NCBI GenBank assembly: GCA_947303145.1
Contig: CAMYXB010000007.1
Span: 1 to 19,830, forward strand
Direction: 5' to 3'
Length of the DNA stretch: 19,830 nt
Source: an uncultured Clostridia bacterium
GTDB taxonomy: Bacteria; Bacillota; Clostridia; Christensenellales; UBA1242
Shown: in pieces, positions 8,018-16,426 of the stretch
Layout of the letters: each line of letters starts with the position of its first letter
Position numbering within the stretch: position 1 is the stretch's first letter
Program-made: the position numbers and the translations under genes
The notes under the pieces: generated by a model
Seen by the model: only the letters and a program-made list of their open reading frames with translations
Databases searched by the model: none
Told to the model about the DNA's origin: nothing

Positions 8018-11000
8018 ATGTCAAAAGATAGTCCTGCATTCAAGAAAACAAAATACGGCAAAGTGGAGAGAATCAATTTTTCCAAGGTCAACGAACCTAT
8101 AGGTATGCCATATCTCATTGCCGTCCAGAAGGAGTCCTACAAGCACTTTTTGGAGCAAGGCATAGCAGAGGTTTTGGAGGAATTCTCCCCCATTGTAGAC
8201 TACAGCGGTAAGGCAGAGATATATTTTGTGGACTACACACTAGATTCCACCAGCAAGTATTCCAAGGCAGAGTGCAAGAGGAAGGGTATTACATACTCTG
8301 TTGCCCTCAAGGCCAAGGCTAGACTCGTGAGGAAAGAGGACGGAGAGGTGGTAGAGCAGGAGGTTTTCCTAGGCGATATCCCACTCATGACAGAGGAAGG
8401 CTCCTTTATATTTAATGGAATAGAGAGAGTGATAGTCAGCCAGATAGGCAGATCACCCAGTGCATATTTTGCCAAAGAACAGGACAAGACAGGCAAATAT
8501 CTTTTCTCAGGCACTATTATCCCCACTCGTGGCACATGGCTAGAGGTGGAGCAGAACGCCAATGATTATCTCAAGATGGTTATAGAGAGAAAGGAGAAAA
8601 TATCCCTAGGTGTGTTCCTCAAATGCTTCGGATATACTTCTTCTCAAATAGCAGATATCTTCGGTCATCACCCACTTATCACCAATACCCTTGACAAAGA
8701 GCCTCAAGATACCCAAGAAGAAGCCCTTCTGGAACTTGCCAAGAGGACTCGTCCTACAGATGTCCCCAATGCTGAGGCTACTTACAATTTCCTCAACAAT
8801 CAATTCTTTACACATCAATATTACAACCTCGCTAGAGTAGGTAGATACAAACTTAATAAAAAGTTGTCCCTCGCCACCCGTATCACTGGGCAGACTGCCT
8901 ATGGTGATGTGAAAATAGGTAGTGACGTGGTCATTCACGATGGCGAAATTATATCTAGGGACGTGGCTTGGAGAGTGCAAAATGCCGGCATCAATGAGGT
9001 GTGGGTGAGAGCCAAAACGCTTAGAGGAGATTTCCAGCGTGATGGAGAAAAATTTATTCCACACAAAGTGGTGGGCAACAATAGAGTGAGCCTTTCCTCC
9101 ATTTTCCCTTGCAACGAAGAAGAACTAGGTATACTAGAGTTAGTGCATTATCCTACACTGCAGAGAATACTCAGTGAGAACAAGTCCAAAGCCGACAGAT
9201 TGCAGGCTATACAAGACAATGCCAAAGAACTCATGAATTATCAACTATGCATGGACGATATCTTGGCTACAATAAGTTATCACCTTGACCTAAACGAAGG
9301 CATAGGTGAGGTGGACAATATCGACCATCTAGCCAACAGAAGAATCTCCACTGTGGGAGAACTTATCAGCGGAGCATTTAGAAGTGGTGTCAACAAACTT
9401 GCCGGCACTATAAGAGAGACCATTCAGGCACAAGATCTCAGCACCATTAGTCCACAATCTGTTATCAATGCCAGACCTATCAACAAGGCGCTTAGAGACT
9501 TCCTCGCTAGTTCCCAGTTGTCACAGCTCATGGATCAAGTCAACCCTATCAGTGAGCTCGCTCAGAAGAGGAGGATATCCGCTGTAGGACCTGGAGGCCC
9601 TAAGAAAGAGAGAGCCAGTGCAGATGTGCGTGATATTCACTATTCACACTATGGCAGAATTTGTGCCATTGAGACTCCCGAAGGTCAAGGTATTGGACTT
9701 ATCAATGCTTTCGCCACATTTGCGAAAATCAACGAATATGGATTCATCATGTCTCCACTTAGAGTGGTGGATAGAGAGAAGGGCGTTGTCACAGACAAAG
9801 TCGTTTATCTTATGGCAGATGAAGAGGAGAATAGTTGCATAGCACAGGCCACAGAGCCACTCACTCCTGACGGCCATTTTGTAAGAGATAGGATTATCGT
9901 TAGGAAGAAGGACACCATCAACGAGGTTCCAGCCAGCGAGGTGGAATACATGGATGTGTCTCCTAGACAACTCCTTTCAGCTGCTACTTGCCTTATTCCT
10001 TTCCTTGCCAATGATGACACAGCACGTGCTCTTATGGGTTCCAACATGCAGAGGCAGTCAGTGCCACTTCTCACCACTGAGGCTCCAATAGTGGGCACAG
10101 GCATGGAGCATAAGATAGCTGTAGATAGCGGTGCTATGATATTGGCAGAGAAGGCCGGCTTCGTGCAATATGTCTCCGCTACAGAGATTAGAGTGAAAAA
10201 TGATGACGGAGATACCGATGTCTATCATTTAACTAAATTTACCAAGACCAACGCAGACACTTGCATCAATCAAAAGCCGGCTGTGGTGAAAAATCAAAGA
10301 GTGGAAGTGGGAGATGTCTTAGCAGACGGATTCTCCACCAAGAATGGAGAGCTCGCCCTTGGCAAGAACATGACCATAGCATATATGAACTGGGAAGGAT
10401 ACAACTATGAGGACGCTATCCTTATCTCAGAAAGACTTGTTAGAGACGATATTTTCACATCTATCACACTCAAGGTAGAGGAGAGCAAGGCTCGTGCCAC
10501 CAAACTCGGTGATGAAGAGATCACCCGCGATATCCCCAACCTTGGCGAAGAAGCACTCAAGAACCTTGACGAAAATGGTATCGTAAGAATTGGTGCAGAA
10601 GTCAGGACTGGAGATATATTGGTAGGCAAGGTCACCCCTAAGGGAGAGACAGAACTTACCCCTGAAGAAAGACTCTTAAGAGCCATATTTGGCGAGAAAG
10701 CCAGAGAAGTGAGAGATACATCACTGCGTGTCCAGCATGGCAGAGGTGGTGTAGTAGTAGACGTTCAAGTGTTCACCAGGAAGAATAAGGACGAACTTGA
10801 GCCAGGTGTCAATACTATGGTCAAGGTGTTCGTAGCACAGAAGAGGAAGTTGTCCGTTGGCGACAAGATGGCTGGTAGGCATGGTAATAAAGGTGTCGTC
10901 TCACGTGTCCTTCCACTAGCAGATTTGCCATACATGGAGGACGGCACTCCTGTGGACATTGTCCTCAATCCTCTAGGTATTCCTAGCCGTATGAATGTCG

Positions 11001-11740
11001 GTCAGGTGCTGGAGGTCTTGCTTGGCAAAGTGGCTAAGGTATTAGATTGGAAGGTCGCCGTCCCAGTGTTCGATTGCATCAATGAGCATGAGATATTCGA
11101 CCTTATGAAAGACAACGACCTCGAAGAAGATGGCAAAATGGTGCTTTATGATGGCAGAACTGGTGAGCCATTCGAGAATAGAGTGACAGTCGGCACTATG
11201 TATATGCTGAAGCTCGACCACATGGTCGACAGCAAGATGCACGCTAGATCCATTGGTCCTTATTCACTTGTCACACAACAACCATTAGGTGGCAAGGCCA
11301 TGTTCGGTGGACAGAGATTTGGTGAGATGGAAGTCTGGGCTCTCGAGGCCTATGGCGTGTCACACCTGCTTCAAGAGATGATTACTGTCAAGTCAGACGA
11401 TGTCATTGGCAGGAACAAGACATATGAGGCTATAGTTAAGGGATTCCCTATCACAGATCCGGGAGTGCCTGAGTCATTCAAAGTTATGGTCAAGGAATTC
11501 CAGAGTCTTGGTCTTGATGTCAAGATTTTGACAGAAGAGAATCAAGAAGTGTCTGTCAGCGATCTCAGTCGTGATGATGATGTCGTTCCTTTCACCCCTA
11601 AGGATAAAGAAGTGCCTCAGGATATAGAGATAGATTATGGTGATGCCACCGAAGAAGAAGGTGAGGACACCACCACCGCATCAAGTGAGGATTTGTTCGA
11701 AGATTTCGACGAAGATTCTCTCTTCGACGATTTTGAATAA
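8018..11740 (+). CDS. rpoB: DNA-directed RNA polymerase subunit beta
   Basis: This is the beta subunit of core RNA polymerase (1240 residues), forming one side of the catalytic cleft and the rifampicin pocket. Start: ATG with AAGGAG five bases upstream. The N-terminal lobe begins with the KTKYGKVERINFSKV region. The Rif cluster runs from residue 498 (SSQLSQLMDQVNPIS) through KRRISAVGPGG. GYNYEDAILISERL leads the C-terminal half. GDKMAGRHGNKG at 948-959 carries the conserved active-centre lysines K950 and K958. GGKAMFGGQRFGEMEVWALEAYG (read as two overlapping motifs, GGKAMFGGQRFGEM and EVWALEAYG) is the near-invariant C-terminal signature. The last 35 residues form a very acidic tail (about half Asp/Glu), which makes the protein a little longer than typical Bacillota beta. 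Odd points: Gln516 at the E. coli His526 position, Gly558 at Asn568, Val508 at Asn518, Leu504 at Phe514, and GGPKKERA where GGL(T/S)RERA is usual. It is co-transcribed with rpoC 48 bases downstream. rplJ and rplL are not upstream. Confidence 0.5.
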   Translation: MSKDSPAFKKTKYGKVERINFSKVNEPIGMPYLIAVQKESYKHFLEQGIAEVLEEFSPIVDYSGKAEIYFVDYTLDSTSKYSKAECKRKGITYSVALKAKARLVRKEDGEVVEQEVFLGDIPLMTEEGSFIFNGIERVIVSQIGRSPSAYFAKEQDKTGKYLFSGTIIPTRGTWLEVEQNANDYLKMVIERKEKISLGVFLKCFGYTSSQIADIFGHHPLITNTLDKEPQDTQEEALLELAKRTRPTDVPNAEATYNFLNNQFFTHQYYNLARVGRYKLNKKLSLATRITGQTAYGDVKIGSDVVIHDGEIISRDVAWRVQNAGINEVWVRAKTLRGDFQRDGEKFIPHKVVGNNRVSLSSIFPCNEEELGILELVHYPTLQRILSENKSKADRLQAIQDNAKELMNYQLCMDDILATISYHLDLNEGIGEVDNIDHLANRRISTVGELISGAFRSGVNKLAGTIRETIQAQDLSTISPQSVINARPINKALRDFLASSQLSQLMDQVNPISELAQKRRISAVGPGGPKKERASADVRDIHYSHYGRICAIETPEGQGIGLINAFATFAKINEYGFIMSPLRVVDREKGVVTDKVVYLMADEEENSCIAQATEPLTPDGHFVRDRIIVRKKDTINEVPASEVEYMDVSPRQLLSAATCLIPFLANDDTARALMGSNMQRQSVPLLTTEAPIVGTGMEHKIAVDSGAMILAEKAGFVQYVSATEIRVKNDDGDTDVYHLTKFTKTNADTCINQKPAVVKNQRVEVGDVLADGFSTKNGELALGKNMTIAYMNWEGYNYEDAILISERLVRDDIFTSITLKVEESKARATKLGDEEITRDIPNLGEEALKNLDENGIVRIGAEVRTGDILVGKVTPKGETELTPEERLLRAIFGEKAREVRDTSLRVQHGRGGVVVDVQVFTRKNKDELEPGVNTMVKVFVAQKRKLSVGDKMAGRHGNKGVVSRVLPLADLPYMEDGTPVDIVLNPLGIPSRMNVGQVLEVLLGKVAKVLDWKVAVPVFDCINEHEIFDLMKDNDLEEDGKMVLYDGRTGEPFENRVTVGTMYMLKLDHMVDSKMHARSIGPYSLVTQQPLGGKAMFGGQRFGEMEVWALEAYGVSHLLQEMITVKSDDVIGRNKTYEAIVKGFPITDPGVPESFKVMVKEFQSLGLDVKILTEENQEVSVSDLSRDDDVVPFTPKDKEVPQDIEIDYGDATEEEGEDTTTASSEDLFEDFDEDSLFDDFE

Positions 11741-11788
11741 TTGTGCTAGTTTTGATTTACTTTACATCTTTTTATTTAGGAGAAATTT

Positions 11789-14700
11789 ATGTTTGAACTT
11801 AACAATTTCGATTCCATTAGAATAGGCATTGCCTCACCTGAGAAGATAAGGGAGTGGAGTTATGGCGAGGTGACCAAGCCAGAGACCATCAACTATCGCA
11901 CTCTAAAGCCAGAGAGAGACGGCCTTTTCTGTGAGAAAATCTTCGGACCTAAGAAGAACTGGGAGTGCCATTGCGGAAAATATAAGAGGATTCGCTACAA
12001 GGGCGTCATTTGCGACAAGTGTGGCGTTGAAGTCACTCACTCCAAGGTTAGACGTGAGAGAATGGGACACATCGAACTCGCCACTCCTGTCAGCCATATT
12101 TGGTTCTTTAGAGGTGTCCCATCTAGGATAGGTGTCCTACTTGATATTTCACCCAAGGCATTGGAGCAAGTGCTTTATTATGTCAATTACATTGTCCTTG
12201 ATGCTGGCACCACAGGATTCACATACAAGCAGGTCATTTCTGATAGAGAATACAGAGAGGCACAAGAGGAGTTCGGCTACAATTCATTCAAGGCAGGCAT
12301 GGGCGCTGAGGCCATCAAGACCCTCCTTAGTGATGTAGATTTGGATAAAGAATACAAGACTCTCAGCGAGATAGTCAAGACTAGCAAAGGACAGAAGAAG
12401 ATTAAGGCTATCAAGAGACTGGAGATTGTTAGTGATTTTATCAATAGTGGCAACAAGCCTGAGTGGATGATTATGGACGTCATTCCTGTCATTCCACCAG
12501 ATTTGAGACCTATGGTGCAATTAGATGGTGGCAGATTCGCCACTAGTGACCTCAATGACCTCTATCGTAGAGTTATCAATAGAAACAATAGACTAAAGAA
12601 ACTTATCGAACTCGGTGCTCCTGATGTTATAGTGAGGAACGAGAAGAGAATGCTTCAAGAAGCAGTCGATGCACTCATAGAGAATGGCAAGAGAGGCAGA
12701 GCAGTCCAAGGCCCTAAGAGTAGAGACCTCAAGAGCCTTACCGCTATGCTAAGAGGTAAACAAGGTCGTTTCCGTCAAAACCTTCTCGGCAAGCGTGTAG
12801 ACTATTCCGGCCGTAGCGTTATCGTTGTGGGACCAGAGCTCAAGATATATCAATGTGGCTTGCCTAAAGAAATGGCACTTGAACTCTTCAAACCATTCAT
12901 TATGAAGAGACTGGTGGAGATGAACGAGTCTCACAATATCAAGAGCGCCAAGAGATTGATTGAGAGAGAGAAACCAGTCGTTTGGGACGTGCTTGATGAG
13001 GTCATCAAGGACCACCCTGTTTTGCTCAATCGTGCACCCACTCTGCATAGACTAGGTGTGCAGGCATTTGAGCCAGTATTGGTGGAGGGCAGAGCCATTA
13101 AGTTGCACCCACTCGTTTGTGTGGGATTCAATGCCGACTTCGATGGTGACCAGATGTCCATTCACGTGCCTCTTTCCATCGAGTCAAGAGCAGAAGCACG
13201 TATGATTATGCTTTCTGTCAACAACGTCCTAAAGCCAGCCGATGGCCAGCCTGTCATGATTCCTCAGCAGGATATTGTGCTAGGTTGCTATTATATGACC
13301 ATTGACAAGCCGGGAGCACTGAGAGAAGGCAGCAGTTATATTGATGAGGACGAGGCCATCATGGCTTATGCCACCAAGAACCTCGAACTTCAGTCCAAGA
13401 TATATGTTAGACGCTCAGTGGAATTCGATGGTGAGACCATCACCGGCAGAGTGGCTACATCTGTGGGTAGAATATTGTTCAATCGTTGTGTCCCACAGAA
13501 TATCGGTATGGTGGATAGAAGCAAGAAAGAGAACGCCCTAAGATACGAAGTGGAAGGCGTAGTAGATAAGAAAGTGCTCGCCAAAGTTGTCGCCAAGGCG
13601 TATGAGAAACTTGGTTGCACACCTACAGTCATTATGCTGGACAAGATTAAGGAATTGGGATACAAGTATTCCACCATCGGCGCACTCACTATCAATGTGT
13701 ATGACCTCAAAGATGTCGAGGAGAAGAAGAGACTTATAGAAGAAGGCGATGCCAAAGTCCTCGAGAATGAGAAGGCATATCGCAGAGGTCTTCTGTCCTA
13801 TGACGAGAAGGTCTCCAAGAACATCTCTATATGGAACGAAGTGACAGAGAAGGTCACAGAGGCTGTTATGAATAGCTTCGACGACCTCAATCCTGTCAAG
13901 ATGATGGCTGTCTCTGGCGCTCGTGGTAGCAAGAGCAACTTCAACCAATTGTGCGGAATGCGTGGCATCATAGCCAGTGCTTCTGGTGCGAAGATAGACA
14001 TTCCTGTCAAGTCATGCTATAGACAGGGCCTCACACCACTAGACTATTTCATTTCCTCTCGTGGTGGACGTAAAGGTATGGCAGATACGGCTCTTAAGAC
14101 AGCCGACTCCGGATACCTCACCCACAGACTTGTGGACGTGTCTCAAGGCATAGTCATCACAGAGGAAGACTGCTTTGCCTCTCTTGGTGAGAAGCCTAGA
14201 GGTATGGTCGTCACTGAACTTGTCAGTGATAGGACTGTTATTGAGAAGCTGGAGAGCAGGATTTCCGGCAGAGTGGCAGTGGACGACATCTGTCACCCTG
14301 AGAGCAAGGAGATCATCGTCCATGCAGGAGAGATGATTACTCCTAGCATGGCTCAAGCAGTGGTCGATGCAGGTATCACATCAGTCAACATCAGAACCGT
14401 CCTTACTTGCAAGGCAAAAGATGGCGTGTGTGCCAAGTGCTATGGCAGGAATATGGCCTCCAATCAAATGGTCAATGTCGGTGAGCCTGTGGGTGTCATC
14501 GCAGCACAGTCCATCGGCGAGCCGGGCACTCAGCTTACTATGAGGACGTTCCACTCCGGTGGTGTTGCCGCAGAGGCAGATATTACGCAGGGTCTTCCTC
14601 GTGTGGAGGAGATTTTCGAGGCCAGACACCCTAAGGGCGAGGCCATTATCTCCGAGGTCGCCGGCAAAGTTAGAATAGAAGAAGCAGGCGAGAGATATAG

Positions 14701-15436
14701 AGTGGTCATCGAGTCCACTACAGATGGTGATGTGGAATACATGACTCCACCTAAGAACAAGACTGTGCTTATCGTCAACAATGGCGATATGGTAGAGGTA
14801 GGGCAACAACTCACCTCTGGCTCCATTTTCCCTAACGATGTATTGAGAGTTAGGGGACTCAAAGGCGTGCAGGAATATCTGCTCAAAGAAGTCCTTGGCG
14901 TGTATAGAATGCAAGACGTGCAGATTAGTTCCAAGCACGTTGAGGTCATCATAAGACAGATGCTTAGAAAAGTAAAAGTGGTCGACCCTGGTGACTCCAA
15001 TCTTCTCCCAGACAGCGTCCTTGAATTGCAAGAATATGAGAAGATTAACAATGAGATAGTGATGAATGGTGGCCGTCCTGCCATCGCCCAGCGTATCCTT
15101 TATGGCATCACCAAGGCTGCACTTTCCACAGATTCCTTCCTCGCCGCAGCCTCTTGCCAGCAGACTTCCAACATATTGACAGATGCTGCTCTAAAGGGCA
15201 AAGTAGACAACCTCAGTGGACTGAAAGAGAATGTCATGATAGGCAAACTCATTCCAGCAGGCACAGGTGTGAAGCAGTATAGAGATTTCTATCCTGTCAT
15301 TTCCAAAGAATACCTTTTAAGACAAGAGGAACTCAAGAGAGAAGCCGAAATGAAGAGAATGATGGAAGAGCAGGAGAGAATGAGTGAATTAGACGAAAAC
15401 TCTGAAGACTCCGTCTCAGATTCCGCTCAAGAATAA
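11789..15436 (+). CDS. rpoC: DNA-directed RNA polymerase subunit beta'
   Basis: This is the catalytic beta' subunit (1215 residues, in the usual Bacillota range). Start: ATG preceded by TAGGAGA. The first zinc site is complete: C60, C62, C75, C78. The active-site loop NADFDGDQM places the magnesium-binding aspartates at D450, D452 and D454. The bridge-helix segment follows at about 758-785 (GRKGMADTALKTADSGYL). The second zinc site is complete: C795, C874, C881, C884. The trigger loop has the conserved TMRTFH with its catalytic His. No large lineage insert is apparent. The C-terminus is a charged helix rich in Glu, Met and Arg, then an acidic tail. Odd points: Arg758 where His is usual just before the bridge helix (E. 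coli H777), and His779 where Arg is usual (E. coli R798). It forms an operon with rpoB, closed by a terminator six bases after the stop. Confidence 0.5.
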   Translation: MFELNNFDSIRIGIASPEKIREWSYGEVTKPETINYRTLKPERDGLFCEKIFGPKKNWECHCGKYKRIRYKGVICDKCGVEVTHSKVRRERMGHIELATPVSHIWFFRGVPSRIGVLLDISPKALEQVLYYVNYIVLDAGTTGFTYKQVISDREYREAQEEFGYNSFKAGMGAEAIKTLLSDVDLDKEYKTLSEIVKTSKGQKKIKAIKRLEIVSDFINSGNKPEWMIMDVIPVIPPDLRPMVQLDGGRFATSDLNDLYRRVINRNNRLKKLIELGAPDVIVRNEKRMLQEAVDALIENGKRGRAVQGPKSRDLKSLTAMLRGKQGRFRQNLLGKRVDYSGRSVIVVGPELKIYQCGLPKEMALELFKPFIMKRLVEMNESHNIKSAKRLIEREKPVVWDVLDEVIKDHPVLLNRAPTLHRLGVQAFEPVLVEGRAIKLHPLVCVGFNADFDGDQMSIHVPLSIESRAEARMIMLSVNNVLKPADGQPVMIPQQDIVLGCYYMTIDKPGALREGSSYIDEDEAIMAYATKNLELQSKIYVRRSVEFDGETITGRVATSVGRILFNRCVPQNIGMVDRSKKENALRYEVEGVVDKKVLAKVVAKAYEKLGCTPTVIMLDKIKELGYKYSTIGALTINVYDLKDVEEKKRLIEEGDAKVLENEKAYRRGLLSYDEKVSKNISIWNEVTEKVTEAVMNSFDDLNPVKMMAVSGARGSKSNFNQLCGMRGIIASASGAKIDIPVKSCYRQGLTPLDYFISSRGGRKGMADTALKTADSGYLTHRLVDVSQGIVITEEDCFASLGEKPRGMVVTELVSDRTVIEKLESRISGRVAVDDICHPESKEIIVHAGEMITPSMAQAVVDAGITSVNIRTVLTCKAKDGVCAKCYGRNMASNQMVNVGEPVGVIAAQSIGEPGTQLTMRTFHSGGVAAEADITQGLPRVEEIFEARHPKGEAIISEVAGKVRIEEAGERYRVVIESTTDGDVEYMTPPKNKTVLIVNNGDMVEVGQQLTSGSIFPNDVLRVRGLKGVQEYLLKEVLGVYRMQDVQISSKHVEVIIRQMLRKVKVVDPGDSNLLPDSVLELQEYEKINNEIVMNGGRPAIAQRILYGITKAALSTDSFLAAASCQQTSNILTDAALKGKVDNLSGLKENVMIGKLIPAGTGVKQYRDFYPVISKEYLLRQEELKREAEMKRMMEEQERMSELDENSEDSVSDSAQE

Positions 15437-15441
15437 TTTTT

Positions 15442-15472
15442 GAAAGACTGCATTATCTATAGCAGTCTTTTT
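15442..15472 (+). terminator. Intrinsic terminator of the rpoBC operon
   Basis: The stem AAAGACTGC (15443-15451) pairs perfectly with GCAGTCTTT (15462-15470) around a 10-base loop, with T residues continuing at the 3' side. It lies right after the rpoC stop, so rpoBC ends here rather than reading on into rpsL. Confidence 0.5.
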
Positions 15473-15494
15473 CAATTTTATTTCAAAAGGGGTA

Positions 15495-15523
15495 TTGACA
15501 AGTGTCTCATGTTGTGTTAAAAT
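15495..15523 (+). promoter_or_regulatory. Promoter of the 108-residue orphan gene
   Basis: TTGACA (15495-15500), a 17-base spacer ending in TGT, and TAAAAT (15518-15523). It carries a consensus -35, an extended -10, and a five-of-six match at the -10. It lies 23 bases after the rpoC terminator and gives a short leader into the GGAGG at 15548-15552. Confidence 0.5.
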
Positions 15524-15559
15524 CACACTAGACAAAAAGATTTCTACGGAGGTTTTTGT

Positions 15560-15886
15560 ATGAATATAAAAAAATTTTTTGAAAACAAAGAACAAAAGAA
15601 CATCGTAAATCAAGAGAATAAGAAGGCTGTTGTCAAGAATAATCATTTTTTCAATTTTAAAGGCCTAAAGATATTTGGTGATTTTGAAGTATTTAAAGTG
15701 CTTAATAAAATAGGTAAAGCATTGGCCCCTGAGCGTAAAACTCAAGCAGTGACCCGTTTTGATGAAAAAAATTGCGAACTTTTCATTGCTGGTAAAGAGT
15801 ATAGGTTGGGCAGTGATGGGCGTCTTGAGTGTTATGACAAAACACTTCGTAATAAAAACATCGAAATCTTACCTCTTATTCACTGA
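15560..15886 (+). CDS. Hypothetical small lysine-rich protein
   Basis: I do not recognise this 108-residue protein. The start is well supported: GGAGG lies seven bases before the ATG, behind a good promoter, and a terminator follows the TGA stop. The first 30 residues are Lys/Asn/Glu-rich and probably flexible or nucleic-acid-contacting. Residues 30-55 form a Phe/Lys-rich amphipathic segment (GLKIFGDFEVFKVLNKIGKA). The C-terminal part (about 66-92: CELFIAGKEYRLGSDGR) reads like a small beta-hairpin domain. There is no signal peptide or membrane helix. Codon use differs from its neighbours: mostly AAA for Lys and CGT for Arg, where rpoBC use AAG and AGA, suggesting a different expression class or origin. 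It is monocistronic. That it is a real gene is fairly sure; its function is unknown. Confidence 0.5.
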   Translation: MNIKKFFENKEQKNIVNQENKKAVVKNNHFFNFKGLKIFGDFEVFKVLNKIGKALAPERKTQAVTRFDEKNCELFIAGKEYRLGSDGRLECYDKTLRNKNIEILPLIH

Positions 15887-15906
15887 TGATTTAAGATATG
15901 ATTTTT

Positions 15907-15935
15907 GCCTCAAAATTTAATTGAGGCTTTTTTTT
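15907..15935 (+). terminator. Intrinsic terminator of the 108-residue orphan gene
   Basis: GCCTCAA (15907-15913) pairs perfectly with TTGAGGC (15921-15927) around a 7-base loop and is followed by eight T. It starts 20 bases after the TGA stop and is a textbook intrinsic terminator. Confidence 0.5.
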
Positions 15936-15964
15936 ATTATTTTGAAAAAAAATTGTAAATTTGT

Positions 15965-15993
15965 TGGACATATTTTTCTTAATGTGTTAAAAT
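15965..15993 (+). promoter_or_regulatory. Promoter of the HicB-like gene
   Basis: TGGACA (15965-15970), a 17-base spacer ending in TGT, and TAAAAT (15988-15993). The TGTGTTAAAAT core is identical to that of the preceding small gene's promoter. The ribosome binding site GAGGTGAG follows at 16011-16018. Confidence 0.5.
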
Positions 15994-16026
15994 TTCCTTG
16001 TATATTTATTGAGGTGAGAGTCTTTT

Positions 16027-16320
16027 ATGGATTACATTTTCCCAGCAGTGTTCTATTATGATGAAGAGGAAGACAGATATTTGGTCTCCTTCGATGATGT
16101 TCGTATTTATTGCCAAGGACAGACTTTAGAAGAGGCCTTCTTTGTCGCGAGAAAGTATCTTAAAGAGTTCTGTAAGTTGTCCATCAAGATGTTCGGAGCC
16201 GTTCAGGAGACTGCTAGGACATATCAAGAGTCTTGTGAGATTCACAAGGGAGATATAGTCTTGCTCGTTGATGCAGAAGTCAAGGTCAAGCCTCAGCAAG
16301 ATATGCTGGAAGACAATTAG
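16027..16320 (+). CDS. Solitary HicB-like (UPF0150-type) protein
   Basis: This 97-residue protein begins YIFPAVFYYDEEEDRYLVSF, then has DDV, a GQTLEEAFF-type motif and a helix ending KYLKEF. That layout (strand, acidic turn, strand, then G-x-T-x-E-E-A and a helix) is the partial RNase-H-like fold of HicB antitoxins. HicB normally neutralises the HicA RNA-cleaving toxin and often binds DNA through a C-terminal helix-turn-helix or ribbon-helix-helix. Here no hicA-like gene with a small double-stranded-RNA-binding-like fold is adjacent on either strand, and the C-terminal 45 residues show no clear DNA-binding motif. It is therefore better described as an orphan HicB-like protein than as part of a toxin-antitoxin pair. 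The start is supported by GAGGTGAG upstream. Codon use is host-like. It has its own promoter and terminator. Family assignment is by pattern only. Confidence 0.5.
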   Translation: MDYIFPAVFYYDEEEDRYLVSFDDVRIYCQGQTLEEAFFVARKYLKEFCKLSIKMFGAVQETARTYQESCEIHKGDIVLLVDAEVKVKPQQDMLEDN

Positions 16321-16328
16321 AATATAAT

Positions 16329-16355
16329 AGACTGATGTGACATTCAGTCTTTTTT
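16329..16355 (+). terminator. Intrinsic terminator of the HicB-like gene
   Basis: AGACTGA (16329-16335) pairs with TCAGTCT (16344-16350) and is followed by a run of T. It begins eight bases after the TAG stop and faces the terminator of the convergent gene at 16391-16420. Confidence 0.5.
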
Positions 16356-16390
16356 ATTGCATTATTATTCGATTTATATTAATTATTGAT

Positions 16391-16420
16391 AAAAAAAGGA
16401 CCAAACGTTGCGTTCAGTCC
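16391..16420 (-). terminator. Intrinsic terminator of the convergent coiled-coil gene
   Basis: On the minus strand GGACTGAACG pairs with CGTTTGGTCC over ten positions (two wobbles) around a CAA loop, followed by seven T (the A-run at 16391-16397 on the plus strand). It lies six bases beyond the stop codon of the minus-strand gene. Confidence 0.5.
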
Positions 16421-16426
16421 AAATTT

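Noticed and set aside
14540..14560. Loss of the trigger-loop histidine in beta'
   Set aside because: A first comparison confused the bridge-helix segment with the trigger loop; the trigger loop TMRTFH is intact.
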